The position numbers and the translations under genes were made by a program. From Cunninghamia lanceolata (lineage: Eukaryota > Streptophyta > Pinopsida > Cupressales > Cupressaceae), in NCBI GenBank assembly GCA_027924645.1, contig BSBN01001149.1, forward strand, positions 4,278,001 to 4,342,000: a DNA stretch of 64,000 nucleotides, read 5' to 3'. Each line of letters opens with the position of its first letter. The first letter of the stretch is position 1. Positions 1 through 11,558 of this stretch are shown piece by piece. The notes under the pieces were generated by a model. The model was not told the DNA's origin, made no database searches, and was given only the letters and a program-made list of their open reading frames with translations.

Positions 1-1126
1 ATGTTCTGCCCTAAATCTAAGGGTTGTACATACCAAAAACATTAGTAGAATGACCTTCGAATTATAGGAGAATATCCCCAATGAATGCTACTCCAATTAT
101 GGCATCAAACCCTAGGTCTTCAACTCTCTAAGGCAAAGGAAATCTGCTCCAAAAGGGTGTGCTCAGGTCTGAAAGGTTCGCTGCTCCAAATAATGATGCA
201 AATGATGTCACAAGAAGCCAATAACTCTAAAAACCGCTTCTCCAAAGGTGGTGCTCAAGAAGTAGGGTTAAACCCTAGGCAAGATCACACCAATCCACCA
301 ATGAATCCACTCAAAACTAGGGCAAATCAGGTCTGCTCCTGTGCTGCTCCAAATGATATAAAATCTGCTCCAAAAGTGATTAGAGTTCTGCTCCAAGCTG
401 ATTAGATTTCTGCTTCTAAAATCTCTAATGAAGTACAAATGGACCTCCGTGATGAAGCCCTCTCAAGATGGATCAGGTTTTCGTCCAATCCACCAACTAT
501 TCACAAGGGTTTTTGTCCTTGGAATAGGTTGCTATAAAGTGCAGACCAGAAAAAATAAATGACAAGCTTGAATGATGATTGAAATGCCATCAAAAACCTT
601 ATTTTTATACATGTTTTCCACCTCCATCAAGTGCTGGTCGACCTAGGCAGAAATAACACTATTTATTATCTTTTTTTCCTTTTCAAGGCTGACCTCATGA
701 GTGTTCTTTGCACCCAACTTACTATGGCCGACCTAGACTGGGATTTGCCTTATTTAAAATCTGTTTTCCTTTCTCTAGGAAGCCAACTTGCTTCAAGATA
801 CCTTGGCATCCAAAAATCCAAATTAAAGATGTGGATTTATCTTCTTTCAAGTCTTCTTCACTCCCACCAAGGAGAGAGATCATTTTATTATTTATTCTTT
901 CCTTTATAGGTCGCCTCAACCAATCATACATCAAGTTAGGTCTCCACAAGGATGGGTGCATACACATGATCAAGACATTATAACTAATCCCGTCTCTGGC
1001 ATGAATGAAATCATCCATCAAGGCAATCCGCCATAGGCTATCAACCTCAAGGGTAAAACAAGTGACATGAGATCACCAAGCCTCCCGAACCTTCTTCTGT
1101 GACCACTCCAAAAATTGGGACATTAC
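1..1126 (-). mobile_element. LTR (minus orientation), truncated by window start
   Basis: Read on the minus strand from 1126 it starts TGTAATGTCCC, the terminus shared by most LTRs here. A TATAAAAAT box lies near 605-612 (minus), and a GGAGCAG-rich stretch follows at 410-120. The other end lies outside the window. The 5 bp flanking the visible end are TTGTG (1127-1131); the matching copy would be upstream. Confidence 0.6.
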
Positions 1127-1245
1127 ATTGTGAAACATGGATTTGAATATTAGATCTCAAATTATCAAAATGATATGGCTTCACAAATATTTGTTTGAAA
1201 TGAACATATCTTGGCCAGCGAGTTGCTCTAGCCAAAATGTGCACG

Positions 1246-1895
1246 AGTTAAATCACCAGTTCATGTTGATTTTGTTGGTGGTTGGAGTGACACTCCATCG
1301 TGGACACTAGAGAGAATTGGGCATGTTCAAAATATGGCAATACATTCGGAAGGAATTATTCCAATTGGTGCATAAATTAGTTTTGACATTAGGGACTAGA
1401 ATTCTAATACACGATGATGTAGGAAATCAATTGCATATTGAAGATCCCATGTCATTTGCTCCAGCATAGTGTCATAAAGACCAATTTTGCTTGGTTAAAG
1501 TAACATTCACTGTGACTGGTCTTGCCAGTCAAGTAGATCAAAACATGCTATCAACGTGACTTGAAATAAGCACGTGGGTAAAGGTTCCAGGAAGCAGTGG
1601 CTTGGGAACATCAAGTATCTTGGAAGTCATTGTCGTGAAGGAACTTCTACATGTTATGGGTCCAGATGAAAGCAAAGAAAATGTTGCAAGGCTTGTTTTG
1701 GTCTTTAGAGTTGTTGATGGGTATAGGTGTAAGCTGACAAGATGAGATTGGGAGCCTTTATCCTAGTATTTAATGTACAACAAGCTTACCTTGCCAATCC
1801 TTGCAACTCAATGCAGGACCTTCTTTAATAAGTTCTCAACTAGTTTTAGAGCTGGAACAACACATGTTGGTAGTCTTCACTAGGTAGATTCGACT
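1246..1895 (+). pseudogene. Fucokinase / GDP-fucose pyrophosphorylase-like fragment (GHMP kinase part), broken
   Basis: Frame-broken but clear similarity to the C-terminal L-fucokinase part of plant FKGP, the bifunctional fucose-salvage enzyme: SPVHVDFVGGWSDTPSWTLE, NMAIHSEGIIPIGA, DDVGNQLHIEDPMS, then the GHMP ATP-loop region KVPGSSGLGTSSILE, DESKENVARLVLVF, QDEIGSLYPSI and LEQHMLVVFTR. At least three frame changes and several stops interrupt it. No introns are visible, so it looks like a copy of processed RNA. It ends abruptly at IRLAHEV and runs directly into aldehyde-oxidase sequence. Confidence 0.85.
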
Positions 1896-2203
1896 TGCTC
1901 ATGAAGTCCAATCAATGGATCTTTCTACATAGATTTACAAAGTTCCTGATTTAAATGCATCAAAATATCTCAATTGTGGTGCAATGACAAGTGAGGTCAA
2001 GGTTGACTTCCTTTTAGGAGCAACTACAATACTTCAAACAGATATCATTTATGATTGTGGAAGAAGCCTGACTCCTGTTGTGGACCTTAGACAAGTTGAA
2101 GGTGCTTTTGTGCAAGGAGATGGGTTCTTCTTGATGGAGGAACATGTTGTTGATAAGAACGGAAAACTTGTATCGGTCCCAAATGCCATTATTAACACAT
2201 AGG
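1896..2203 (+). pseudogene. Aldehyde oxidase (molybdenum hydroxylase) fragment fused to the fucokinase fragment
   Basis: Encodes QSMDLST, a stop, IYKVPDLNASKYLNCGAMTS, then EVKVDFLLGATTILQTDIIY and DCGRSLTPVVDLRQVEGAFV, followed by FFLMEEHVVDKNGKLVS. This is the C-terminal molybdopterin domain of plant aldehyde oxidases, just after the substrate channel. Only about 100 codons are present, on the same strand as the fucokinase piece, with a stop at 2200-2202 immediately before a retroelement chromodomain. It is too short and isolated to be functional. Confidence 0.85.
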
Positions 2204-2340
2204 AGAAGAGACCGAGGAACATGACCATCACAGAGTACTTGGTCCATTCGAGAAGCCTACCCACAGAGGATGCTACTTGGGAGAGGCCAGTGATATTTGA
2301 ACATCTAGTGTTGCATTGCTTGTGGGTAAGCAATTCTAGG
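2204..2340 (+). pseudogene. Ty3/gypsy chromodomain remnant (end of pol)
   Basis: Translates to RPRNMTITEYLVHSRSLPTE then DATWERPVIFEHLVL. This matches the ...EYLVKWKNLP.EDATWE... chromodomain at the C-terminus of chromovirus integrases. It follows the captured-gene fusion in the same frame direction, suggesting that all three pieces were once in one retroelement. A possible 3' LTR start (TGTAATGTTCCC) lies at 2352. Confidence 0.75.
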
Positions 2341-2587
2341 GAGACTGGACTTGTAATGTTCCCTTGTCACTGAGTCAACATGTGTGGTACCCACGAGCCC
2401 ATTTCTATACTTCTTGGTGGGCAAGGGATGATTGCTAAAGAAGTATTTACTAGTGAGGAATGGTTTTGTTCATTTGTCCCTAGTATTTTATGAGTTTTGG
2501 ATTATTTCCTATATTTTTGGGCATTTTCTAAATTTTACTAGGTTGGTTGAAGGTGGGACTCACCATTAGTCCCCTCATAGGGAATAT

Positions 2588-4928
2588 TGTAATGTCCCCT
2601 TTTGGTGTTTAGCCAAGTTTGTGACCAATGGCCTATTCCCTTGAGCTTCTGTAGGCTATCTGGGTTGGTTAGGGAGTTCTGTTTGTTGTGAAGAGCACAG
2701 GTTTAGTTATTTGTGATGTTTTGCCTTGGCTTTGAGCTCAGTGATGTCTCGGGATGGTTGTGCAACTTTTAGATGTTTGATCAGGTTTCTGGATTGCTCT
2801 CCAAGATTCTTGGAGAAGCCGTCTATTTATAGTAAGTCACCCAGGTGACATCGTTCTTCATCCCAAACATCATAGAAGGCAGTGGTATGATTTATTTTGC
2901 ATTTTTTCTAAGTTTGGGATTTTTTGCAAAGTTGGGTGATTTAATGAGCTATTTAATTATTATTTTCACTTAAGTCTACAAGGGGTGAAAATAAGTAAAA
3001 AGTACTTAAGTGTATAGCTCATTGGAAAGGTCATTAAGTGTTTTGAATGATAGACACTTAAAAAGGGGGCCTCACACGTGATATATTATTATTATTCCAG
3101 AAAAGGTCTTTTTGAGAGAAGAAATATGAAGAGTTCAAAAGAAAATAATAATATATTCCTCTCAAAAAGTTATAAAAGGGGAATGAGAGCTCATTTGAAG
3201 GGATGCTTTTGATTTGATATTGTTATTCTATCGGATTGAACCTGCGAGTTCTTCCTTTTTCCTTCTTGAGGACGAAAACCCTCTTGAAGATGATCAGTTT
3301 CGGTGGTGAGAGATCCACCCTAACTGGTTCAGGGTGACTTCATTCAGGAGATCACACAGAGCTGAAAGGGTTATGATATATTTGGAGGTTTTGTTGTAGA
3401 ATGTTATTCATTCCTTGTTTGGAATTTTTGAAGTTGTGATTTAAGTGTTATTGCTGAGTGTGAACACAGATTGGCAGGTTGCTTATTCACAGGCCGTACA
3501 CTCAGCCTAGGCGTGGGAGTATGCAGATTCTTATCTGCTATTATTACCTCTATATTCTGTATTGTTTATTGTTTACCAGACTGGGTGTCATTATTGTTTA
3601 TGCTTTTGAAGTGATTGATGCAGATTTAAGTGTCTTTATGCTGGACGCATGCCCCTACAGTCCGTACCATTGAAGAGGGCAACTGATGTAAGGCAGGGAT
3701 TGATGTGGGGTTTTGTTAGTTTTAAATAGAGGGATTTTCATTCAAGATTTTAGACGCCTATATTCAGATCTTATGGTGAAAGTTGGATGCAGTCATTGTT
3801 ATTGTTTATTGTCCATACCTTTATTGATGGCTGTAGCAGGGCTGCATGTGAGGAGTTTGTCAATCTGAATGTTAAGTTTATGAGAAGTTCTATTGCTGAT
3901 GGTGTTTGATTAGTCTCTGGTATTGATGAGGGTTAAGGAGGACGGTTTGACTCTTTTCTAGAGATATATGATGTCTTTTAGAAAATGCATTCAAACTGAA
4001 AAGAACAGGCCGTACAAATTCAGAGCTGTACCATGGGCATGATAGAGGGTTTAATGCCAGAAAGATATAAGTGTATTGTTATCTGTTGAAGATTGATTTA
4101 CATTGGCATTGTAGAGGCACTCATTCTGAGCCATTCTTTCATGGAGTTCAATGCTACTGTTTTCGTTGTTGATTGACAGGCTGAGCACATATCAGGGCCA
4201 TACATCTGTATTTGGGCATGTAAATTAACAGAGGGAATCACCATTGTTTGAATAGGGATCATCATTCTTTGTTGGCATCTTAGTGGGTAGTTGTTATTGA
4301 TGGGTTAAGGTGGAATGTGTAGTGTTGAAGTTTGTTGTGAGGATTGACATAGCTGCCATCCAATATATCAGAACAGCAAACATCCATCAGCAGTAACAGC
4401 AGTCAGCAAATAGTATGACAGTCATGATTCCCTTATGATCAATGCATGATGATTTTATGTTCATAACCAGTTTGCTTTATTCTTCATTACATAGAACGTT
4501 CCTATGCTTTTACCCATTGTAGCTGAGATTCATTCTCATTAGGGGTATTAATCCTAGCATTGAAGTTTGATATTTCATTGTATCTTTTCATTTGAAGCAA
4601 ACACTTGTAACCCCTGGATGGTTTACCGCCAGTGTGGAGAAAATACATTGTTTATCTTTCTTTCCCACCCATTGAATAAGTGGAGTATTCTCACTGAATA
4701 AGTGGATGCCTGCCGGAAAGCAGATGCCTGCTATTTAGCGGATGATTGTATTTAATTTCAATTGCAAAGTTTGATTTGTAAGCCAAAGCACTGGATGCTC
4801 TCACCTTGCCCATCCTGGGATCTTGGTGATTAGAAAATGTGGAGGTTCTATTTGCATACATTGTTGTGCTAACCCTGCTGTGATAGATTGTTAAATCTAA
4901 AAAAAAAAATTTTGGGTTGCATATTACA
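2588..4928 (+). mobile_element. Solo LTR with TSD AATAT
   Basis: Begins TGTAATGTCCCC and ends GCATATTACA. Flanked by perfect 5-bp repeats AATAT (2583-2587 and 4929-4933). TATAAAAGG at 3171 is preceded by an inverted repeat (CTTTTTGAGAG at 3108-3118, CTCTCAAAAAG at 3159-3169). GGACGAAAACCCTC starts at 3270. GCCGTAC heptamers occur at 3493 and 4009, and AAGTGG hairpins near 4670-4725. No internal region or second LTR is present. Confidence 0.92.
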
Positions 4929-4945
4929 AATATACCCTAGAGGGG

Positions 4946-6454
4946 TGTAATATCCCCTGTCCAAGCTAGGTTTCTTGTATCACTTGTTTTTGTTTCCCGA
5001 CTGCTGATGGGTTTAGGGTTTCATATTCGATTTTGCATGTTTTGATTTTGCCATGTAAACATAGAATAAAGGGCATATAACAAAACCCAGAAAACTAAGA
5101 TAGATATGAACAAACTAATGAAAACCCAGATTGTATATTAGCAAAATACGAATTACAGTGACATACCCATGTTGAGTTTTACAACTTCATACCACTGCCG
5201 AATCTAGACCAGCAACATGCATATGGATACTTTGAATTTCTTGCATCAACAATGAAGAAGTATGAACAATAGCAAAGTCTGCAGCTTCCCTCAACTAAAT
5301 CGACCCCCAATGCAATGGTATGCTCACCAACGAACTCCCCAAGAATGTCAAAATGGATGCAGCCAGCTCTGTGTAAGTTATGACCTGTTGAAGGTATGTT
5401 CCAACCAGCAACGACCCCTAAAATCTGCCCAAAATATTTCTGTTTCACCCTCAATACTTTTGCAATTCAATAGCATTCGGTAATAGTCCGAGGAACAACC
5501 CAAATCCAATGATTCTTCCATCAACAAGAGGTATGACTGGTCTGTAGCTTGTACGGCCTTAGAAAACTGTGCACAATGTTTAATAAATGCAGCCACCCAA
5601 TATTTAATGCTTATCCTTCAAATCTGGTCTGGAACCCTTGCAATACTTTCACCAATCTGCTCTATTTTGACTTTTGAATGAAGCCAAATATGATGGCAAA
5701 CCTTCAGGAGATATTTCACACCCTCAGATTGCAAAGACAATGAAGAAGACTCGTTCTCTATTGCTCATACCAGCAAACGCTGGTTTAATCTTCTCCAAGA
5801 GAAGAGCTCAAAACACAAACTTCAATATCTTCAAAATAACAAATGATTGAATGAATCTCTTTTTTCTTTTCAAGAGCCTTTATATACCTCTCATGAAGAG
5901 GTCGATCCCCTCTAGAAATCTCCTTTAAATCATTTAAATGACATTTAATATATTTTATATTTCCCCTTTGACTTTATCAAATGCATTAATAAATGGGCCC
6001 TTAAAATAATAAGTCATTAATTGTACTTTTAGTGACTTATTTGAGGGTCATGGTCCCATTGGACATAAAGTGCACGTTAAAACTTTATATTATGCCTTAA
6101 TAATATTTTATTATCATTAAAGTCACTTTAATGATAATAACTCCTTTAATAGCCATTATTTTGCTAAACCAACTGAACCCGGGGATCAACACTGCATCCA
6201 TGATACGTCCAGGTGCCTTACTATAAATAGTAGCATTGGACTCCACTGACAAGGTGACTTACTATAAATAGTAAGTGTGTATAACTGAGTATTGGAACAC
6301 CAAACGAAGGCCCAACCTGAACCAACTCTGCTCTGAAGAAGAAGGCAACCTAAATTGCCAAACAGGACCCTCTGAACAACTCCATTAGCCTACGAGGGTC
6401 AAATGATAGGCTAATGCTCAGAAAATTGATGCTCGCGAAAATGGGGACATTATA
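4946..6454 (-). repeat. 3' LTR of the PDS5-carrying element
   Basis: Near-identical to 10043-11553. On the minus strand a TATATAAAG box lies at about 5878-5886. One GCCGTAC heptamer lies in minus orientation at 5551-5557. Confidence 0.92.
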
Positions 6455-6472
6455 GTCCGCCCTCCCTGAAAT
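6455..6472 (-). other. Polypurine tract of the PDS5-carrying element
   Basis: The minus strand reads CAGGGAGGGCGGACTA-like sequence directly against the 3' LTR (6454), where plus-strand DNA synthesis would be primed. Confidence 0.75.
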
Positions 6473-6626
6473 TGCTTGACCCCAAGCAATCTCCACTGCA
6501 AAGAAACTCTACTCCACTGGAGGTCCAAAGGAAGACTGTGAAATGTCCCACACGAAAACACAATTGTTGCAGCACCAACATAACCACAATTGCGCAAAAA
6601 TTAACAACAAACCAACTGTCCAATCC

Positions 6627-9199
6627 CTACACACTGAAACTGTGCATCGGAAACAAATCATGTACATGAGGATCGAAAGTGAAATTGCAAGTAGCCCACA
6701 CCATGTACACACTGCAATACTCCCTAGTGAACCCATACTGGGACCTTGATGCACATGAAGGATCCCACAACACACTGAAGAGTGTCCAACAACCAATGCC
6801 TGGATCCCAAATCCAGAATAGAAGCCTGCTGAGTAGAACATCTTCAGACCTCTGCTGCTCAATACTGATCCCAACTTCACCATGCCAGAAGTGGTGAAGC
6901 GATACAATGGGACCCACCCAAACTGCAGTGCTAACCTTGTCACCACCTGGATCCGAATGCAATCGATACTCACTTTCATTTGTCGAGTGGAGATAAGAAC
7001 ATTTGAAAGTGTCTGCAATACAACAACCATCTCCATCCTCTACTAGACTCCCATGGATGTGCTGACTCTGCAAGTAATTCCCTACAAATAACTGAGTTGG
7101 GTACTTGCAGCCACTAACTCCATCTACTGAAGATGGTAAATATCCATCCCACAAAGGATGGTATAACCTTGGAGCCAATCCACATTGATGCATCATCAAA
7201 CTCTCCGTGCGTGGATCAAAAGAAAAGTGATGAGCACTCCTCACTATGCAGTCGCGATAAAAAGCTCCAACCTCGGTCAATGGCTGACTGTCATAGCCAT
7301 GTATAACTCCCTCCTCATCACTTACAACACTGGAATCAGAAGATGACTCTGGTCTTTGATCCCGAATAGCTGATTGGGTAGGGGCTCTAGTAACCCTCTC
7401 TGCAAACCCAATCACAAAATCTCTATCAGGAAGCATTGAAGTGAGAGTATCTTCAATTGCTCCCAAAACACGCTTAATGAAGCGCAAACCTCGAATGCGA
7501 GTACCCTTTGTGGCTCCATACCAACTCTCTTGAAACTCCGCACACTCAAGTAGGTACTCAACAAACTTATTCATGCAGTAAAAGCGATATAAGGCTGAAT
7601 CAACCTTATTTCCCGTAACCTTAAGCTGATCTCTCCAACTTTGTGGCTCAACAAGCTGTCGATCAAAATTGGTTGCATGGGATGAAACAACCGATTTGCT
7701 TCTAGGAGAAGGAAACATATCAACACGAGAGCCCATCTCCCAACCAAATGATGCTTTGAATATCTCCTGTGAAGATGATGGAGTAGTGTCAATAACTGTC
7801 ACACAACTCTCAGTAGAACCCACCACTGAGACACAAGAGCTATCAGTAATCTGACCCGCATCACTTGTCATGGGACTGACCTCAGGAGAACTAGGTGCGA
7901 CAAGAGGTTCTCTACAACTATCCACTACTGCACTCATCCCATTGGAATCAACTGCACCAACATCTGTGATGGATGTAACCACATCCTCATCCTGCTCACA
8001 AGCATAATCTGTGGGTATATGCTCCTCACCAACTGCTGCCATGGAAACCTGAACTGTATCTAAAAGTGGTGAAGACTGTGCTAGTCTCAATGCCACGGTA
8101 AGCTCCTCAACCTATGACTGTGACTCTTGAAGGGCCAACTGGGTGCTCTTCAATGAGTCCATAGTCACCTCGAGCTCATAAGTGAGCTCATCAACTTCTT
8201 CCTCCTTTCCCTTTAGGGCATCATAACAAATGCAATCCCACTCGAGAAGATAACCTTTGTCAGCAAGTAACTGTAGATAATTTTGTTTCATTATTCCAAT
8301 TGCTTCTTGAAGTGCATGAAACTCAGCAAGGGAAAGACCACTATCACTGTGCTCATCTGTCATAGGAGTACTCCAACCAAAAGTAGCCAACATCTGTCAA
8401 GCAACATCAAAATGCTCAATGGCTGTGGCAATCATACTGTCATTCACCTTTAGTTGCCCATCCAAATGATGAGGACTCTGCAACTTAGGACTCCCATACA
8501 AGTTTGCTGATTCGAAATCTGCACTGTGATATGAGGCTGTATCAACATCACTCACCTCATGATAAGCAACATCATGTGTGTTATCATCAGTGCACACATC
8601 AACAACTAAGATACTGCTGCTATGTACCTCAAAGGATGGCTCAACTGGTAATGTAGAAGCTGCTGATATAACATTATCTTCACACACTTTTGCTTCCAAT
8701 GTAACTGCATGTCCATCCAACTCACGATCTTGGGATTCAATGCCACTAATTGAATTTTCCAACTTGTTTCCTAAGGTCTGATTTGAAAAATCAGACTCAT
8801 CATGACATGAATCCACATCACACAATGCATCATTAGTACCCAATTCTTGAGTACCTTCATGTGACAACACAATAAAAGCATTTTGCACATGTGAAGTCAC
8901 TGCTGTATCATGTTGATGCAAAGTTTCATCACTGCTATCATGAAAATCAGAATTGTTATGGGTCAAATTCACCATGCAATCTTCATTCTTGACACTTGTA
9001 TCTTGTGTGCCAATACTCAAGGTCTCTCCCACAACACTTTCTGAACTTGCCACGACTTTTAAATCATCATTACGCTCAAGGGAAAGACTGCTGTCTTAAA
9101 AATCAGATTTGTTATCATGACTGATAACAACTTCTTGAGCGCTAATAACATCAACTTTCTCTTCAAATCTCACCTTTTCCTGCATTGGCTCATCCTTAA
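6627..9199 (-). pseudogene. Remainder of the element's long frame, unrecognised acidic protein
   Basis: Same reading frame as the PDS5 part. The whole frame 9911-6627 is 1095 codons interrupted by only four single stops (TGA 9809, TAA 9098, TGA 8399, TAG 8114). Residues just after the PDS5 part are acidic, Ser/Asp/His-rich and probably disordered. A Leu/Glu-rich stretch around 8120-8390 looks coiled-coil. Around 7300-7600 lies a globular-looking segment with RFYCMNKFVEYLLECAEF and RGLRFIKRVLGAIEDTL. I do not recognise it as gag or as a later PDS5 domain. The last 150 codons are Cys/His/Trp-rich and may be fortuitous. Confidence 0.6.
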
Positions 9200-9911
9200 C
9201 CAAATAAGGTCTCAACTTGTCTTTACACCGATCAAAGACACTGCATACCAACACATAAGCAACCGGAGATGTCAGTTTCTCTCGCTTGCGAACTGCTAGA
9301 AGTGTCATGATGGGCTGAGCTATACTATCAATGTTATCAACAATGGAAGTCATGATATCTCTCATGTAGTCCTGAATACATCTATCATGCCTCGAACTAA
9401 TGGACTCCAAGAAGAGTTTGAATAACTGCAACACAAGATCATGCTGATCAAAATCAAGCATGACAACGCATGATCTAACCTGTGCCATTAGCTCTAAGAT
9501 CTTAACCTTCCGTGCATAGGTAGGACTACCGATGTCTCCAATCCCAACCATACTGTCTACGATCAACTGGAAAACCTCTCTCATGGTGACCCCAGTATAA
9601 GGAACCCGAGGAACTGTGATCCTCATAAACTGACTGTAGCACAGGGCAATAGTGAGCCTAATCTCACTATCACTGTGCCTCAAGTACCTATGCTCACCTA
9701 ACACTGTCACTGTAGGACCCATAGATATCTGAAGTATTGCAGAAGGTGATTGTTCTACCATACTTAAGCTTTCTTCTAGTCTTATCAAAATGCATAATGT
9801 ATCATATCAGTATTGTGGAGTTTTACCAAGTTTACTACCCCATTCATGTATCGTTCTTGCTAACCATTTCCAATCACCAGATACAATTTGTTTGTCACTA
9901 TCTGTACCCAT
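9200..9911 (-). pseudogene. Captured N-terminus of PDS5 cohesin regulator
   Basis: On the minus strand an ATG at 9911 opens a frame with WGSKLGKTPQY, a TGA at 9809-9807, then LEESLSMVEQSPSA, YLRHSDSEIRLTIALC, FMRITVPRVPYTG, KILELMAQVRSCVVMLDFDQ, HDLVLQLFKLFLESI and DIMTSIVDNIDSIAQPIMTL, ending near DKLRPYL. This follows the extreme N-terminus and first HEAT-repeat region of plant sister-chromatid cohesion protein PDS5 in order. No introns are visible, so capture was probably from mRNA. The PDS5 start codon coincides with the first ATG after the primer site, so the element may have translated it. Confidence 0.85.
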
Positions 9912-10023
9912 ATTTCAAACTAGATTGGAAAATAATGTAATTGAAAAAGAGAGTGCTGGTCACTCTAGTGTGATAACTGTGAGCTCAATGAATAATTTAT
10001 TTAAACCCAATACAGGATGGCAG

Positions 10024-10041
10024 GATCTAGCTCTGATACCA
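10024..10041 (-). other. Primer binding site (initiator tRNA-Met)
   Basis: Minus strand reads GTGGTATCAGAGC followed by TAGATCC, one or two bases inside the LTR. This is the usual 3'-end complement of initiator tRNA-Met used by plant Ty3/gypsy and LARD elements. Confidence 0.9.
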
Positions 10042-10042
10042 C

Positions 10043-11553
10043 TGTAATATCCCCTGTCCAAGCTAGGTTTCCTGTAGCACTTTTTTTTGTTTCCCGACTG
10101 CTGATGGGTTTAGGGTTTCATATTCAATTTTTGCATGTTTTGATTTTGCCATGTAAACATAGAATAAAGGGCATATAACAAAACCCAGAAAAACTAAGAT
10201 AGATATGAACAAACTAATGGAAACCTAGATTGTATTATAGCAAAATACGAATTACAGTGACATACCCTTGTTGAGTTTTACAACTTCATACCACTGCCTA
10301 ATCTAGGCCAGCAACATGCATATGGATACTTTGTATTTCTTGCATCAACAATGAAGAAGTATGAACAATAGCAAAGTCTGTAGCTTCCCTCAACTAAATC
10401 GACCCCCAGTGCAATGGTATGCTCACCAACGAACTCCCCAAGAATGTCAAAATGGATGCAGCCAGCTCTGTGTAAGTACGGCTTGTTGAAGGTATGTTCC
10501 AACAAGCAACGACCCCTAAAATTTGCCCAAAATATTTCTGTTTCACCCTCAATACTTTTGCAGTTCAATAGGATTTAGTAATAGTCCGATGAACAACCCA
10601 AATCCAATGATTCTTCCATCAACAAGAGGTATGACTGGTCTGTAGCTTGTACGGCCTTAGAAAACTGTGCACAATGTTTAATAAATGCAGCCACCCAATA
10701 TTTAATGCTTATCCTTCAAATGTGGTCTGTAACCCTTGCAATACTTTCACCAATCTGCTCTATTTTGACTTCTGAATGAAGCCAAATATGATGGCAAACC
10801 TTCAGGAGATATTTCACACCCTCAGATTGCAAATACAATGAAGAAGACTCGCTCTCTAATGCTCATACCAGCAAACCCTGGTTTAATCTTCTCCAAGAGA
10901 AGAGCTCAAAACACAAACTTCAATATCTTCAAAATAACAAATGATTGAATGAATCTCTTTTTTCTTTTCAAGAACCTTTATATACCTCTCATGAAGAGGT
11001 CGATCCCCTCTAGAAAGCTCCTTTAAATCATTTATATGACATTTAATATATTTTATATTTCCCCTTTGACTTTATCAAATGCATTAATAAATGGGCCCTT
11101 AAAATAATGTCATTAATTGTACTTTTAGTGACTTATTTGAGGGTCATGGTCCCATTGGACATAAAGTGCACATTAAAACTTTATATTATGCCTTAATAAT
11201 ATTTTATTATCATTAAAGTCACTTTAATGATAATAACTCCTTTAATAACCATTATTTTGCTAAACCAACTGAACCCGGGGATCAACACTGCATCCATGAT
11301 ACGTCCAGGTGCCTTACTATAAATAGTAACATTGGACTCCACTGACAAGGTGACTTACTATAAATAGTAAGTGTGTATAACTGAGTCTTGGAACACCAAA
11401 CGGAAGCCCAACCTGAACCAACTCTGCTCTGAAGAAGAAGAAGGCAACCAGAATTGCCAAACAGGACCCTCTGAACAACTCCATTAGCCTACGAGGGTCG
11501 AATGATAGGCTAATCCTCAGAAAATCGATGCTCGCGAAAATGGGGACATTACA
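10043..11553 (-). repeat. 5' LTR of the PDS5-carrying element
   Basis: Partner of 4946-6454. Adjacent to the primer binding site. GCCGTAC on the minus strand at 10649-10655. It is the promoter-bearing copy for this minus-strand element. Confidence 0.92.
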
Positions 11554-11558
11554 AGGGG

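Larger units (their letters stand above)
4946..11553 (-). mobile_element. Complete non-autonomous LTR retrotransposon carrying captured PDS5 sequence
   Basis: Two LTRs (4946-6454 and 10043-11553, 1509 and 1511 bp) with TGTAATATCCCC and GGGGACATTACA ends. The left copy ends in TATA instead of TACA. The TSD is AGGGG (4941-4945 and 11554-11558). The orientation is minus: next to the right LTR a primer site complementary to initiator tRNA-Met reads GTGGTATCAGAGC on the minus strand, and a polypurine stretch (AGGGAGGGCGGA) lies next to the left LTR. No gag, protease, RT or integrase motif was found, so it needs helper enzymes. The LTRs differ by roughly 4% over their first 300 bp by eye, so the insertion is fairly recent. 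Confidence 0.93.

Noticed and set aside
2352..2590. TGTAATGTTCCC at 2352 as the start of another LTR
   Set aside because: No matching end or target duplication was found; kept only as a remark in the chromodomain entry.
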